Positions 17,706-26,020 of a stretch of DNA of 64,000 bases are shown here, one piece after another. Each line of letters begins with the position of its first letter. The first letter of the stretch is position 1. Source of the DNA: Pelomonas sp. BJYL3 (GTDB lineage Bacteria > Pseudomonadota > Gammaproteobacteria > Burkholderiales > Burkholderiaceae_C); NCBI RefSeq assembly GCF_027257975.1, contig NZ_JANZKX010000001.1:1116001-1180000 (forward strand), given 5' to 3'. Position numbers and translations under genes: made by a program. Under the pieces are notes generated by a model. It did not search any database. It saw only the letters and a list, made by a program, of their open reading frames with translations, and was not told the DNA's origin.

Positions 17706-17895
17706 CACGAGCAGTCCTTTCTGAGGCAATCACGGCCCCCAGTGTCGGAGGCAGCAAACACAAAACTGTCAGGAGCGCTGCCGGCACGGCGGGTGCAGGC
17801 ACGGCCAGAGGCGAAAGCGCAGCATCTTGCTGCAGATCAAGCCTCAAGACCATGACGAAGAAGCCATGGCCATTTCGACAGCAGTGCGGCGCAGT

Positions 17896-17917
17896 ATACA
17901 TACATTCGTGTATGTAT
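17896..17917. promoter_or_regulatory. AcrR-like operator palindrome in the divergent pump/regulator promoter
   Basis: ATACATACA-TTCG-TGTATGTAT is a perfect inverted repeat with nine-base arms. It closely resembles the E. coli AcrR operator core (TACATACATTTGTGAATGTATGTA, from established knowledge). On the minus strand TATACT (17893-17898) overlaps its edge and could be the pump -10; on the plus strand TACAAT (17936-17941) lies 18 bases beyond it. A repressor here would block both promoters. Confidence 0.85.
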
Positions 17918-17950
17918 GTTTCATGGCGTGTGATCTACAATCCGCACATC

Positions 17951-18691
17951 ATGGTCCGCAAAACCAAGCAAGAAGCCCTCGAAACCCGCCACCGCCTGCT
18001 GGACGCAGCGGAGCAGCTTTTCCATGAGCGCGGCGTTTCCCGCACCTCCTTGCAGGACATCGCCAGCGCCGCCGGCGTCACCCGCGGCGCCGTCTACTGG
18101 CACTTCCAGGACAAGGTGGAGCTCTTCACCGCCATGATGGACCGGGCCACCATGCCCCTGGAGGAAGGCCTGCTGCCCCAGGAGGCCTCCAGCCAGCCCA
18201 TCACCCTCACCGACCTGCGCTGGGGCCTGCTCAACGTCTTCCACAGCTGCAGCCACAGCGAGCGCACGCGCCGCGTCTTCGAGATCGCGATGAAGAAGGT
18301 GGAGTTCAGCGGCGAGATGCAGGCGCTGCAAGCCCGCAAGCTGGCCAACCACCGCGCCTGGCGCAGCCAGAACGAGGATTGCTTCCGCGCCGCGCAGGCC
18401 ACCGGCCAGCTGCCGCAGAGGCTGGACGTCTCGGCCGCCGCCATCGCCCTCGTCGCCCTGGTGGACGGCCTGATCCACCAGTGGATCATGGACCCCGCCG
18501 CCTTCGACCTCATGGCCATGGGCGAGGCCGCCATCGACCGCTTCATGGACAGCCTGGGCCAGAGCGGCACCCGGCTGCTGCCTCCCGTCACGGCCGAGGA
18601 ACGCGCCCGCCTGGGCACCCAGGCCATCTGCCGCCCCACGCAGGACGGCCTGCACATCGCCCCTCCCGGCGCCGAAAAAGCCGTCCGCTGA
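17951..18691 (+). CDS. acrR: TetR-family repressor of the RND pump (AcrR/TtgR type)
   Basis: The 246-residue protein begins MVRKTKQEALETRHRLLDAA and has the TetR helix-turn-helix (TSLQDIASAAGVTRGAVYWHFQDKVELF, about 33-60) and an all-helical ligand domain like AcrR/TtgR/MexR-group repressors. It is divergent from the pump operon with the palindrome at 17896-17917 between, so drug-responsive repression of pump and self is the likely role. ATG 17951 fits the family N-terminus; the open frame upstream to 17852 runs across the operator. If the -10 at 17936 is real, the mRNA would have almost no leader. Confidence 0.93.
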   Translation: MVRKTKQEALETRHRLLDAAEQLFHERGVSRTSLQDIASAAGVTRGAVYWHFQDKVELFTAMMDRATMPLEEGLLPQEASSQPITLTDLRWGLLNVFHSCSHSERTRRVFEIAMKKVEFSGEMQALQARKLANHRAWRSQNEDCFRAAQATGQLPQRLDVSAAAIALVALVDGLIHQWIMDPAAFDLMAMGEAAIDRFMDSLGQSGTRLLPPVTAEERARLGTQAICRPTQDGLHIAPPGAEKAVR

Positions 18692-18827
18692 GCCAGATTC
18701 ACGCCCGCAATCTCCGGCAGCACATGGGGCCATGCCCCGGATCCCGCCTTGACCCGCGACAATAGCGGGTTGCCCGCGAGGGCTGTTACCTGCCCGCTCC
18801 TCGCCAGCCTCTCCAAGAACGCATCCG

Positions 18828-21290
18828 ATGTCCGCCCACGCCACCCTCACCCCACCGAAGCCCGCCAAGCCGCTCAGCGGCTACAAGCCCTTCTGGGCCA
18901 AGCGCTTCGGACCGGCCCCCTTCCTGCCCATGAGCCGGCAGGAGATGGAGCAGCTCGGCTGGGATTCCTGCGACATCATCATCGTCACCGGCGACGCCTA
19001 TGTGGACCACCCCAGCTTCGGCATGGCGGTGATCGGGCGCACGCTGGAGGCGCAGGGCTTTCGCGTGGGCATCATCGCCCAGCCCGAGTGGAACTCGGCC
19101 GAGCCGTTCAAGGCCCTGGGCAAGCCCAATCTGTTCTTCGGCGTGGCGGCCGGGAACATGGATTCCATGATCAACCACTACACCGCGGACCGGAAGATCC
19201 GCAGTGACGACGCCTACACCCCCGGCGGCGAAGCCGGCAAGCGGCCCGACCGCGCCAGCCTGGTCTACACCCAGCGCTGCCGCGAGGCCTACAAGGACGT
19301 GCCCGTGGTGATCGGCGGCATCGAGGCCTCGCTGCGCCGCATCGCCCACTACGACTACTGGCAGGACAAGGTCCGCCGCTCGGTGCTGGTCGACTCCAAG
19401 GCCGACCTGCTGGTCTACGGCAATGCCGAGCGCGCCATCGTCGAGATCGCCCATCGCCTGGCGCGGCGCCAGCCCATCGAGTCCATCACCGATGTGCGCG
19501 GCACCGCCTTCATGCGCCACCCGGACGATCCGGCCCTCGCCGGCTGGTACGAGCTGGACTCCACGACGGTGGACGCCCCCGGCCGCATCGACGAGATCCT
19601 CAACCCCTACGCCACGACCGAGGAAACGGCCGAGGCCAAGGGCGCGAGCTGTGCCAAGAGCGAAGGCACGGCTGACGCGGCCGTCCCGGCCGTCCAGCCC
19701 ATCCAGATCGTGCGCCGCACCGTCTCGCGCGATGACGGCCGCGCCGTCACCACCCCGCGCGATCGCACCGTGATCCGCCTGCCCGCCTTCGAGCAGGTCA
19801 AGAGCGACCCGGTGCTCTACGCCCACGCCAACCGCGTGCTGCACCTGGAGACCAACCCGGGCAACGCCCGCGCCCTCGTGCAGCGCCACGGCGAGCGCGA
19901 TGTCTGGCTGAACCCGCCGCCCCTGCCCCTCTCGACGCCCGAGATGGACCTGGTCTTCGACCTGCCCTACGCCCGCAGCCCGCACCCGCGCTACGCCGAC
20001 GAGAACGGCAGCCACGACCACAGCACCAAGATTCCCGCCTGGGAGATGATCCGCTTCAGCGTGAACATCATGCGCGGCTGCTTCGGTGGCTGCACCTTCT
20101 GCTCCATCACCGAGCACGAGGGCCGCATCATCCAGAGCCGCTCGGAGGACTCCGTGATCCGCGAGATCGAGGAGATGCGCGACAAGGTCAAGGGCTTCAC
20201 CGGCATCGTCTCCGACCTCGGCGGCCCGACGGCCAATATGTACCGCATCGGCTGCAAGTCGCCCGAGATCGAGGCAGCCTGCCGCAAGCCCAGCTGCGTC
20301 TACCCCGGCATCTGCCAGAACCTCAACACCAACCACGACCCGCTGATCAAGATGTACCGCCGGGCGCGTGCGCTGCCGGGCGTCAAGAAGATCCTGATCG
20401 GCTCGGGCCTGCGCTACGACCTGGCCATCCAGAGCCCCGAGTACATCCAGGAGCTGGTCACGCACCATGTGGGCGGCTACCTGAAGATCGCGCCGGAGCA
20501 CACCGAGTCCGGCCCGCTGTCCAAGATGATGAAGCCGGGCATCGGCACCTACGACCGCTTCAAGCAGCTCTTCGAGGCCGCCAGCGAGGCCGCGGGCAAG
20601 AAGCAGTTCCTGATCCCCTACTTCATCGCCGCCCACCCGGGCACCTCCGACGAAGACATGATGAACCTGGCCGTCTGGCTCAAGCGCAATGGCTTCCGCG
20701 CCGACCAGGTCCAGACCTTCTATCCCAGCCCGATGGCCACCGCGACGGCCATGTACCACTCCAGCAAGAACCCGCTGAAGAAGGTGACCCGGGACAGCGA
20801 GGCCGTGGACATCGTGCGCGGCGAGCGCCGCCGCCGCCTGCACAAGGCCTTCCTGCGCTACCACGACCCCAACAACTGGCCCCTGCTGCGCGAGGCGCTC
20901 AAGGAGATGGGCCGGGCCGACCTCATCGGCAATGGCAAGCACCACCTGATCCCGACCTTCCAGCCGGCGACCGATGGCAGCTACCAGAGCGCGCGGCGCA
21001 AGAACTCCACGCCGACCTGCGGCAAGACCTCGGTGACCAAGCCCCTGGCCAAGGCAGCGAGCCCGCATGGGGCCTCGCCGCGCGGCGCCGCCGCCTCGGC
21101 CCCTCGCAAAGGCCAGATCCTGACCCAGCACACGGGCCTGCCGCCGCGGGTGACCGGCGCCGCCAAGCCCGGCGTGAGTCGCACGACGGGCGTCAAGCCA
21201 GCAGCAGCGCCAGGCACCCGGGCCGGCGCCAAGCCGGCCGGCCGCCCCGGCATGCCGTCAGCCCGCCCCGCAGGCAAGAAGCCGCGCTGA
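18828..21290 (+). CDS. ygiQ: YgiQ family radical SAM protein
   Basis: The 820-residue product has the YgiQ layout: an N-terminal domain ([30 protein letters not shown]), a radical SAM core with Cys418, Cys422 and Cys425 ([18 protein letters not shown]) and the conserved [16 protein letters not shown] segment. The last 100 or so residues are a Lys/Ala/Pro/Gly-rich tail, longer than in many homologues. The reaction is unknown; the family is widely conserved and carries a [4Fe-4S] cluster. TTGACC and ACAATA sit in the 136-base gap after the TetR gene and may be its promoter. Confidence 0.92.
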   Translation: MSAHATLTPPKPAKPLSGYKPFWAKRFGPAPFLPMSRQEMEQLGWDSCDIIIVTGDAYVDHPSFGMAVIGRTLEAQGFRVGIIAQPEWNSAEPFKALGKPNLFFGVAAGNMDSMINHYTADRKIRSDDAYTPGGEAGKRPDRASLVYTQRCREAYKDVPVVIGGIEASLRRIAHYDYWQDKVRRSVLVDSKADLLVYGNAERAIVEIAHRLARRQPIESITDVRGTAFMRHPDDPALAGWYELDSTTVDAPGRIDEILNPYATTEETAEAKGASCAKSEGTADAAVPAVQPIQIVRRTVSRDDGRAVTTPRDRTVIRLPAFEQVKSDPVLYAHANRVLHLETNPGNARALVQRHGERDVWLNPPPLPLSTPEMDLVFDLPYARSPHPRYADENGSHDHSTKIPAWEMIRFSVNIMRGCFGGCTFCSITEHEGRIIQSRSEDSVIREIEEMRDKVKGFTGIVSDLGGPTANMYRIGCKSPEIEAACRKPSCVYPGICQNLNTNHDPLIKMYRRARALPGVKKILIGSGLRYDLAIQSPEYIQELVTHHVGGYLKIAPEHTESGPLSKMMKPGIGTYDRFKQLFEAASEAAGKKQFLIPYFIAAHPGTSDEDMMNLAVWLKRNGFRADQVQTFYPSPMATATAMYHSSKNPLKKVTRDSEAVDIVRGERRRRLHKAFLRYHDPNNWPLLREALKEMGRADLIGNGKHHLIPTFQPATDGSYQSARRKNSTPTCGKTSVTKPLAKAASPHGASPRGAAASAPRKGQILTQHTGLPPRVTGAAKPGVSRTTGVKPAAAPGTRAGAKPAGRPGMPSARPAGKKPR

Positions 21291-21337
21291 GGCGCTGCGC
21301 CCCCGGGCCCGGAGATCGCGTCGCGATGAGGGCCGGC

Positions 21338-21790
21338 TCAGGCCCCAGGCGCCTGGTTCGGCGCGGCGTTCGCCGCCGCCGGTGACTCGGCAGGCGCCGC
21401 ATCGTGCCCGCCCGTGGGGCCCGCAGCAGGGTCCGCGGCGGGTCCGGCATCGCTTCCTGCGCCACGGCCCTGCGTCCCCGCGCCCCAGGCCCGCCACAGC
21501 CCGTAGGCCGTGCGCCCCAGCCTCAGCCAGGGCAGCCAGCGGCGCCAGCGCCTCTGCGCCGAGCGGGCACCCAGACCTGCGAGCAGACCCAGGCCCATCG
21601 CGCTCCAGCGGCCGGCGGGCGCCTGGGTCCAGGAGCGCCAGCGTTGCCACAGGCCCAGGCCCAGATCACCAACCGCCAGGGCGGGACGCAGCCGTGCGGC
21701 ATCAGCGGCCAGCTCGGCACGCAGCTCGGCCTGGCGCAGGCGCAGCTCGAGCTGGCGCTGCTTCAGGGCGAGCCGACGGGCCTCAAACAT
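21338..21790 (-). CDS. YqjK-like small basic membrane-associated protein
   Basis: The 150-residue product begins MFEARRLALKQRQLELRLRQ, an Arg/Leu-rich amphipathic helix, followed by one hydrophobic stretch (MGLGLLAGLGA, about 66-76) and a low-complexity Ala/Gly/Pro tail. The arrangement and overlap (8 bases) with the YqjE-type gene upstream suggest a YqjK-like partner, a family of unknown biochemical role. The ATG at 21790 is used because the longer frame would overlap the YqjE gene entirely. Confidence 0.65.
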   Translation of the reverse strand: MFEARRLALKQRQLELRLRQAELRAELAADAARLRPALAVGDLGLGLWQRWRSWTQAPAGRWSAMGLGLLAGLGARSAQRRWRRWLPWLRLGRTAYGLWRAWGAGTQGRGAGSDAGPAADPAAGPTGGHDAAPAESPAAANAAPNQAPGA

Positions 21791-22187
21791 CGGGACCTCC
21801 ACGCAGCAGGGCGCGGTCACGCTGGAGCTCGGCCAGGCTCTGCTCGAACAGGCTGCTGGGTGCCGAGAGCCTGGCCAGGGCCCAGCGCCAGGCAGCCCAG
21901 GCGCCAAGCCCATAGAGCAGGGCCAGCCCCAGGGCCATCAGCCACTGCCAGGGCGCCGGCAGCACCCACACGAGGGCCAGGCTCAGCAGCCCCAGGGCCA
22001 CCGCGCCCAGCACCAGGCACATCAGCAGGCCGGCGAGCCCGGAGAACAGGCGCAGCTTCTCCGCTTCCCACTCCGTGCCCAGCAGGGCCAGTCGCAGCTG
22101 CAGGCTCTCCAGCACACGGTCCAGGCTGCGGCGCAGCTGGCTCTCGAGGCCGGTGGCAGGGTTCTCGGGTGGGGCGTCCTGGGACAT
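21783..22187 (-). CDS. yqjE: YqjE/phage holin superfamily III-like membrane protein
   Basis: The 134-residue protein has an N-terminal amphipathic helix (LRRSLDRVLESLQLRLALLGTEW), two adjacent membrane helices (about 48-70 and 76-97) and a charged C-terminus, the layout of the YqjE/DUF1469 family. Such proteins are found with ElaB/YqjD ribosome-tethering proteins in a yqjD-yqjE-yqjK order. Here yqjD is displaced to 24907 by an opposite-strand gene. The product is an inner membrane protein of unknown function, not part of a phage. Confidence 0.8.
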   Translation of the reverse strand: MSQDAPPENPATGLESQLRRSLDRVLESLQLRLALLGTEWEAEKLRLFSGLAGLLMCLVLGAVALGLLSLALVWVLPAPWQWLMALGLALLYGLGAWAAWRWALARLSAPSSLFEQSLAELQRDRALLRGGPDV

Positions 22188-22593
22188 GCGGGCGGCGGGC
22201 GCAAGGGGCCCGCAGGATTGGCAACGATGTCATTGTGCGCCGCCCTCGGGCGGGCCCGCCCACAGTGTGGCGCGCAGGACGCAGGAGGCCCCGCCGGAGG
22301 CACCGGACAAACCCTGAAGCCGGGCGCGCACAGGGCGGCGTCCCTGGGGCGATCCCCGAGGCCGATCCGCTTTGCAGCCCCCGTGCTTTGCGAGATAGTC
22401 CGGGCTATGTGGTCTGTCGACTCCTCGCCGAATGCGGCACAACTCCACGCGCCACGGATGCCGGAAGCGCGGCCTTCGCGTGTAAGCTCAGGCCAGCCGT
22501 CGCTGCAAGCTGCCCGACCAGGCTGCTCCACCCATTGCGGGATTCGGGGCTGGCAGCGCAGCGACATCGTTTCCGCCGTACAGGATCCGCTTC
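22188..22593. other. 406-base intergenic gap between divergent genes
   Basis: This gap holds the promoters of yqjE (minus) and the EAL-domain gene (plus). I see no convincing ORF, RNA gene or strong consensus promoter. A weak AT-richer patch (about 22385-22412, GAGATAGTCCGGGCTATG) is the only local departure from high GC. Confidence 0.4.
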
Positions 22594-24843
22594 ATGCCTG
22601 AGAACCACAGCCTGGCACCAGCAACCGGCGTCCCCGAGGACGACGATGACCTGCTCGAGTTTCTGGACGGTCCCGAACATCACGACGAACATGAGGCCGG
22701 CAATGACCTGCCCCCCTGGCGCATCCTGATCGTCGACGACGACGCCGACGTCCACAAGGCCACCGAGCTGGCCATGCAGGGCCTGCGCGTCGAGGGGGTG
22801 CCCCTGAGCTTCCTGCATGCCGACTCGGCCGCCGCTGCGCGTGACATGCTGGCCCGCGAGCCCGACCTGGCCGTGGTGCTGCTGGACGTGGTGATGGAAT
22901 CCGAGGATGCCGGCCTGCAGCTGGTGCGCTTCATCCGCGACGATCTCAAGCTGCGCGCCGTGCGCATCGTGCTGCGCACGGGCCAGCCGGGCTATGCCCC
23001 CGAGATCGAGACCGTCCAGTCCTACGACATCAACGACTACAAGACCAAGTCCGAGCTGACCCGCACCCGCCTCTACACGGTGCTGACGGCCGCGATCCGC
23101 TCCTACCGCCAGATCCGCGCGCTGGAGTCCAACCGCAAGGGCCTGGAGCTGATCGTCGAGGCCAGCACCGAGCTGAGCCGCCTGCATGGCATCAACCGTT
23201 TCGCCGAGGGCGTGGTCACCCAGCTCTGCGCCTTGCTGGGCATCCTGCCCGAGGGCCTGGTCTGCGCCCACATGAGCAGCGACGAGCGCCAGCCTGCACG
23301 CGTCATCGGCGCCGCGGGCCAGTACAGCAGCCTGATCAACTCCCCGCTGAGCGCCGTGAAGGTCAGCCGCATCCGCGAGATGCTGGAGCGCTGCCTGCAT
23401 GAAAAGCGCAGCCTCTACGAAGACGTCACCTGCCTCTACTTCGGGCTCAGCGAAGGCCGGGCCATGGCGGCCATGGTCGACGTCGGCCGGCCCCTGGAGG
23501 AACTGGACCAGCAGCTGCTGCGGGCCTTCTGCTCCAACATCGCCGTGGGCTTCGAGAACGTCGTGCTCTACGGCCAGCTGCTGGACCATGCCTACAACGA
23601 CCAGCTGCTGCACTTGCCCAACCGCACCCGCTTCATCGAGGTGCTGGAGCAGAACCTCAAGGCCCCCGAGGGCGTGACCCTGGCCCTGATCGACCTCGAC
23701 GACTTCGCCGAGATCAACGACGCCTTCGGCCACCGCTTCGGCGATCAGGTCCTGCAGGCCGTGGTGCAGCGCATGAGCGACCAGCTCGGCTTCAACACCT
23801 CCATGGCCCGCATCTCCTCCGACGCCTTCGGCCTGCTGGGGCCGGAGGGCATGGTCAATGGCGATCGCATCCGCGCGCTGTTCGTCGAGCCCTTCGTGGT
23901 CGCCGGCGAGCGGCTGCAGCTGTCCGCCACCACCGGCCTGGTACGGCTGACCGAATCCGAATCCATCGGTTCCGAGCTGCTGCTGGACGCGCAGATCGCG
24001 CTCAAGCGTGCCAAGGTGCAGCACCGCGGCTCCTCGCAGTACTTCTCCTCCGCGATGGGCGTCGATGCCCGCGAGCGCTTCAAGCTGCTCAAGGGCCTGC
24101 GTGCCAGTTTCGAGGAGCGCCGCCTCTTCGTGGTCTACCAGCCGCAGGTGGACCTGGCCACCGGCCGGCCCATTGCCGCAGAGGCCCTGCTGCGCTGGCG
24201 CACGGCCGAGGGTCAGTTCGTGCCCCCGGACCAGTTCATCCCGCTGGCCGAGCAATCGGGCCTGATCATCAGCATCGGCGACTTCGTGCTGCGCACCTCC
24301 TGCCACCAGGTGCGCCGCCTGATCGACCAGGGCCACCGCGACTTCCGCATCGCGGTGAACATCTCGCTGGCCCAGTTCCGCCATGCCAGCTTCATCGACA
24401 CGCTGAAGGCCGCGCTGACCGACGCCGGCATCAAGGGCAGCAGCCTGGAGCTGGAGATCACCGAGTCCATGGCCATGGAGGACATCGCGACCGTGCTGCG
24501 TGTGCTGGCCGAGATCCGCGAGACCGGTGCCTCGGTGGCCATCGACGACTTCGGCACCGGCTTCTCCTCGCTGAGCCAGCTGCGCCAGCTCCAGGTGGAG
24601 CGCCTCAAGATCGACCGCGCCTTCGTGCGCGAGGCCCAGCATTCCAGCGCCGGCAACACCATCGCACAGATGGTGGTGAACCTGGGCTGCGGCCTCGGCA
24701 TGCGGGTGATCGCCGAGGGCATCGAGACCGAGGAGCAGCGCCAGCAGCTGCTGGCACTGGGCTGCCACGAGGGCCAGGGCTGGCTCTTCGCCAAGCCCAT
24801 GCTCTCGGACGACCTCGAGCGCTGGCTGCAGCAGCCGCGCTGA
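22594..24843 (+). CDS. response regulator with DUF3369, degenerate GGDEF and EAL domains (c-di-GMP phosphodiesterase candidate)
   Basis: The 749-residue protein has a receiver domain (ILIVDDD at 44-50, phosphoacceptor Asp98 in LLDVV), a DUF3369 sensory domain (about 190-340), a GGDEF-like domain and an EAL domain. The GGDEF motif is replaced by SSDAF, so cyclase activity is unlikely. The EAL domain keeps EALLRW, the DDFGTGFSSL loop and EGIETEEQ, so hydrolysis of c-di-GMP is likely. The acidic N-terminal 35 residues are unusual. It stands alone on the plus strand between yqjE and yqjD; no cognate kinase is adjacent. Confidence 0.92.
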   Translation: MPENHSLAPATGVPEDDDDLLEFLDGPEHHDEHEAGNDLPPWRILIVDDDADVHKATELAMQGLRVEGVPLSFLHADSAAAARDMLAREPDLAVVLLDVVMESEDAGLQLVRFIRDDLKLRAVRIVLRTGQPGYAPEIETVQSYDINDYKTKSELTRTRLYTVLTAAIRSYRQIRALESNRKGLELIVEASTELSRLHGINRFAEGVVTQLCALLGILPEGLVCAHMSSDERQPARVIGAAGQYSSLINSPLSAVKVSRIREMLERCLHEKRSLYEDVTCLYFGLSEGRAMAAMVDVGRPLEELDQQLLRAFCSNIAVGFENVVLYGQLLDHAYNDQLLHLPNRTRFIEVLEQNLKAPEGVTLALIDLDDFAEINDAFGHRFGDQVLQAVVQRMSDQLGFNTSMARISSDAFGLLGPEGMVNGDRIRALFVEPFVVAGERLQLSATTGLVRLTESESIGSELLLDAQIALKRAKVQHRGSSQYFSSAMGVDARERFKLLKGLRASFEERRLFVVYQPQVDLATGRPIAAEALLRWRTAEGQFVPPDQFIPLAEQSGLIISIGDFVLRTSCHQVRRLIDQGHRDFRIAVNISLAQFRHASFIDTLKAALTDAGIKGSSLELEITESMAMEDIATVLRVLAEIRETGASVAIDDFGTGFSSLSQLRQLQVERLKIDRAFVREAQHSSAGNTIAQMVVNLGCGLGMRVIAEGIETEEQRQQLLALGCHEGQGWLFAKPMLSDDLERWLQQPR

Positions 24844-24875
24844 CATCGCCCGCCAGCCCTCCCGGGCCGTGAAGC

Positions 24876-24898
24876 GGCAGCGCCCTCGCGGCGCTGCC
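24876..24898. terminator. possible terminator hairpin between convergent genes
   Basis: GGCAGCGCC-CTCGC-GGCGCTGCC has nine perfect pairs, placed between the stop codons of the EAL gene and yqjD. Neither strand has a following T-tract, so intrinsic termination is uncertain. Confidence 0.45.
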
Positions 24899-24906
24899 GT
24901 CCCCGT

Positions 24907-25206
24907 TCAGCGCCGCGCGATCAGCATGCCCAGCAGCAGGCCCACGCCGGCGGCCACGCCGATGACATGCCAGGGCTTCTCGTGCACGTAGGCGTCGGCG
25001 GCCTTCGCCTTCTCGACGGCCGTGGCCTGCAGGTCCTGCAGGCCGCGCCGCGCACGCTCCAGCGTGGCCTGCACCTTGGCGCGCAGCTCGGCTGAGCCTG
25101 CGCCCGTCTCGTTGACGGTGGCCCGCAGCAGGGACTCGGCCTCGGCAACCACCGCATGCAGATCCGCCATCAGGCGTTCCTTCTGGCCTTGACTCATTTC
25201 GCTCAT
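24907..25206 (-). CDS. yqjD: ElaB/YqjD (DUF883) family ribosome-tethering membrane protein
   Basis: The 99-residue protein is helical and charged for about 70 residues, then has EKPWHVIGVAAGVGLLLGMLIARR, the family's C-terminal membrane anchor. YqjD/ElaB proteins bind ribosomes at the inner membrane in stationary phase in E. coli. GAGGAG precedes the ATG. It is downstream of the two-component genes on the same strand, 100 bases from the response regulator. Confidence 0.88.
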   Translation of the reverse strand: MSEMSQGQKERLMADLHAVVAEAESLLRATVNETGAGSAELRAKVQATLERARRGLQDLQATAVEKAKAADAYVHEKPWHVIGVAAGVGLLLGMLIARR

Positions 25207-25306
25207 CGTCGGCTCCTCATGAATCCCGTGGGACTGTGTTTGTACACCCGGTGCCAGGCTTGCGGTAGCCCGATGCCTCGGCGCCGGCAGGGCCTCTTGC
25301 TCTGGC

Positions 25307-26020
25307 TCAAGTCAGGTCCAGACGGTAGCCCACGCCGTAGACCGCGCTGAGGGGCTCCTGCGGCGGGCTCAGCTGGGCCAGCTTGCGGCGGATGTTCTTC
25401 ACGTGGCTGTCGATGACGCGGTCGCTGACGTCGCGGAAGTCCTCATGCAGCTGCTCCAGCAGCTGGGCCCGGCTGAAGACCCGCCCGGGCTGGCGCAGCA
25501 GCAGGCGCAGCAGGCGGAACTCCAGCGGCGTCAGGTGCAGGGCCTGGCCCTGCCAGAAGAGGCGCTGCCCGGCTTCGTCCACCGCATAGCCGCCGTCCAG
25601 TGCCTGCGGTCCCGCCGCAGCCAGGCCTGGCAGACGGCCCTGGGCGCGGCGCAGCAGAGCCTTGACCCGCGCCACCGCCTCGCGCGGACTGAAGGGCTTG
25701 CAGAGATAGTCATCGGCCCCCAGCTCCAGGCCCAGCAGGCGGTCCAGCTCGTCCACCCGCGCGCTGACCATCAGCACCGGCAGAGCCGAGAACTGGCGCA
25801 GTTCCCGGCACAGGCTGAGTCCGTCCAGGCCGGGCAGCATGAGGTCCAGCACCAGCAGGGCCGGCGGCGACTGGCGAAGGAGGGTCAGGGCTTGCGCGCC
25901 GTCGCCGAGGATCCGGGTCGCGTAACCCGCGGCCTGCAGATAGTCCGCGAGCAGGGCCGCGATCTTGGCCTCGTCCTCGACGATGAGAATGCGCTGCGGA
26001 TCCAGTCCCGGCGCGTTCAT
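25307..26020 (-). CDS. baeR: OmpR-family response regulator (BaeR-like)
   Basis: The 237-residue protein has a receiver domain (ILIVEDEAKI, phosphoacceptor Asp59, Lys108 in DDYLCKPFSPRE) and a C-terminal winged-helix DNA-binding domain (LTPLEFRLLRLLLRQPGRVFSR ... VYGVGYRLDLT). The sequence pattern around RLLGLELGADDYLCKPFSPREAVARVK matches BaeR. The ATG overlaps the stop of the kinase gene (ATGA), so the two are translationally coupled. The gene for a Spy-like protein is divergent next to the kinase, matching the Bae regulon logic. Confidence 0.9.
   Translation of the reverse strand: MNAPGLDPQRILIVEDEAKIAALLADYLQAAGYATRILGDGAQALTLLRQSPPALLVLDLMLPGLDGLSLCRELRQFSALPVLMVSARVDELDRLLGLELGADDYLCKPFSPREAVARVKALLRRAQGRLPGLAAAGPQALDGGYAVDEAGQRLFWQGQALHLTPLEFRLLRLLLRQPGRVFSRAQLLEQLHEDFRDVSDRVIDSHVKNIRRKLAQLSPPQEPLSAVYGVGYRLDLT

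Noticed and set aside
18786..21131. 781-codon minus-strand frame over ygiQ
   Set aside because: Shadow of the radical SAM gene, which has cysteine motifs on the plus strand.
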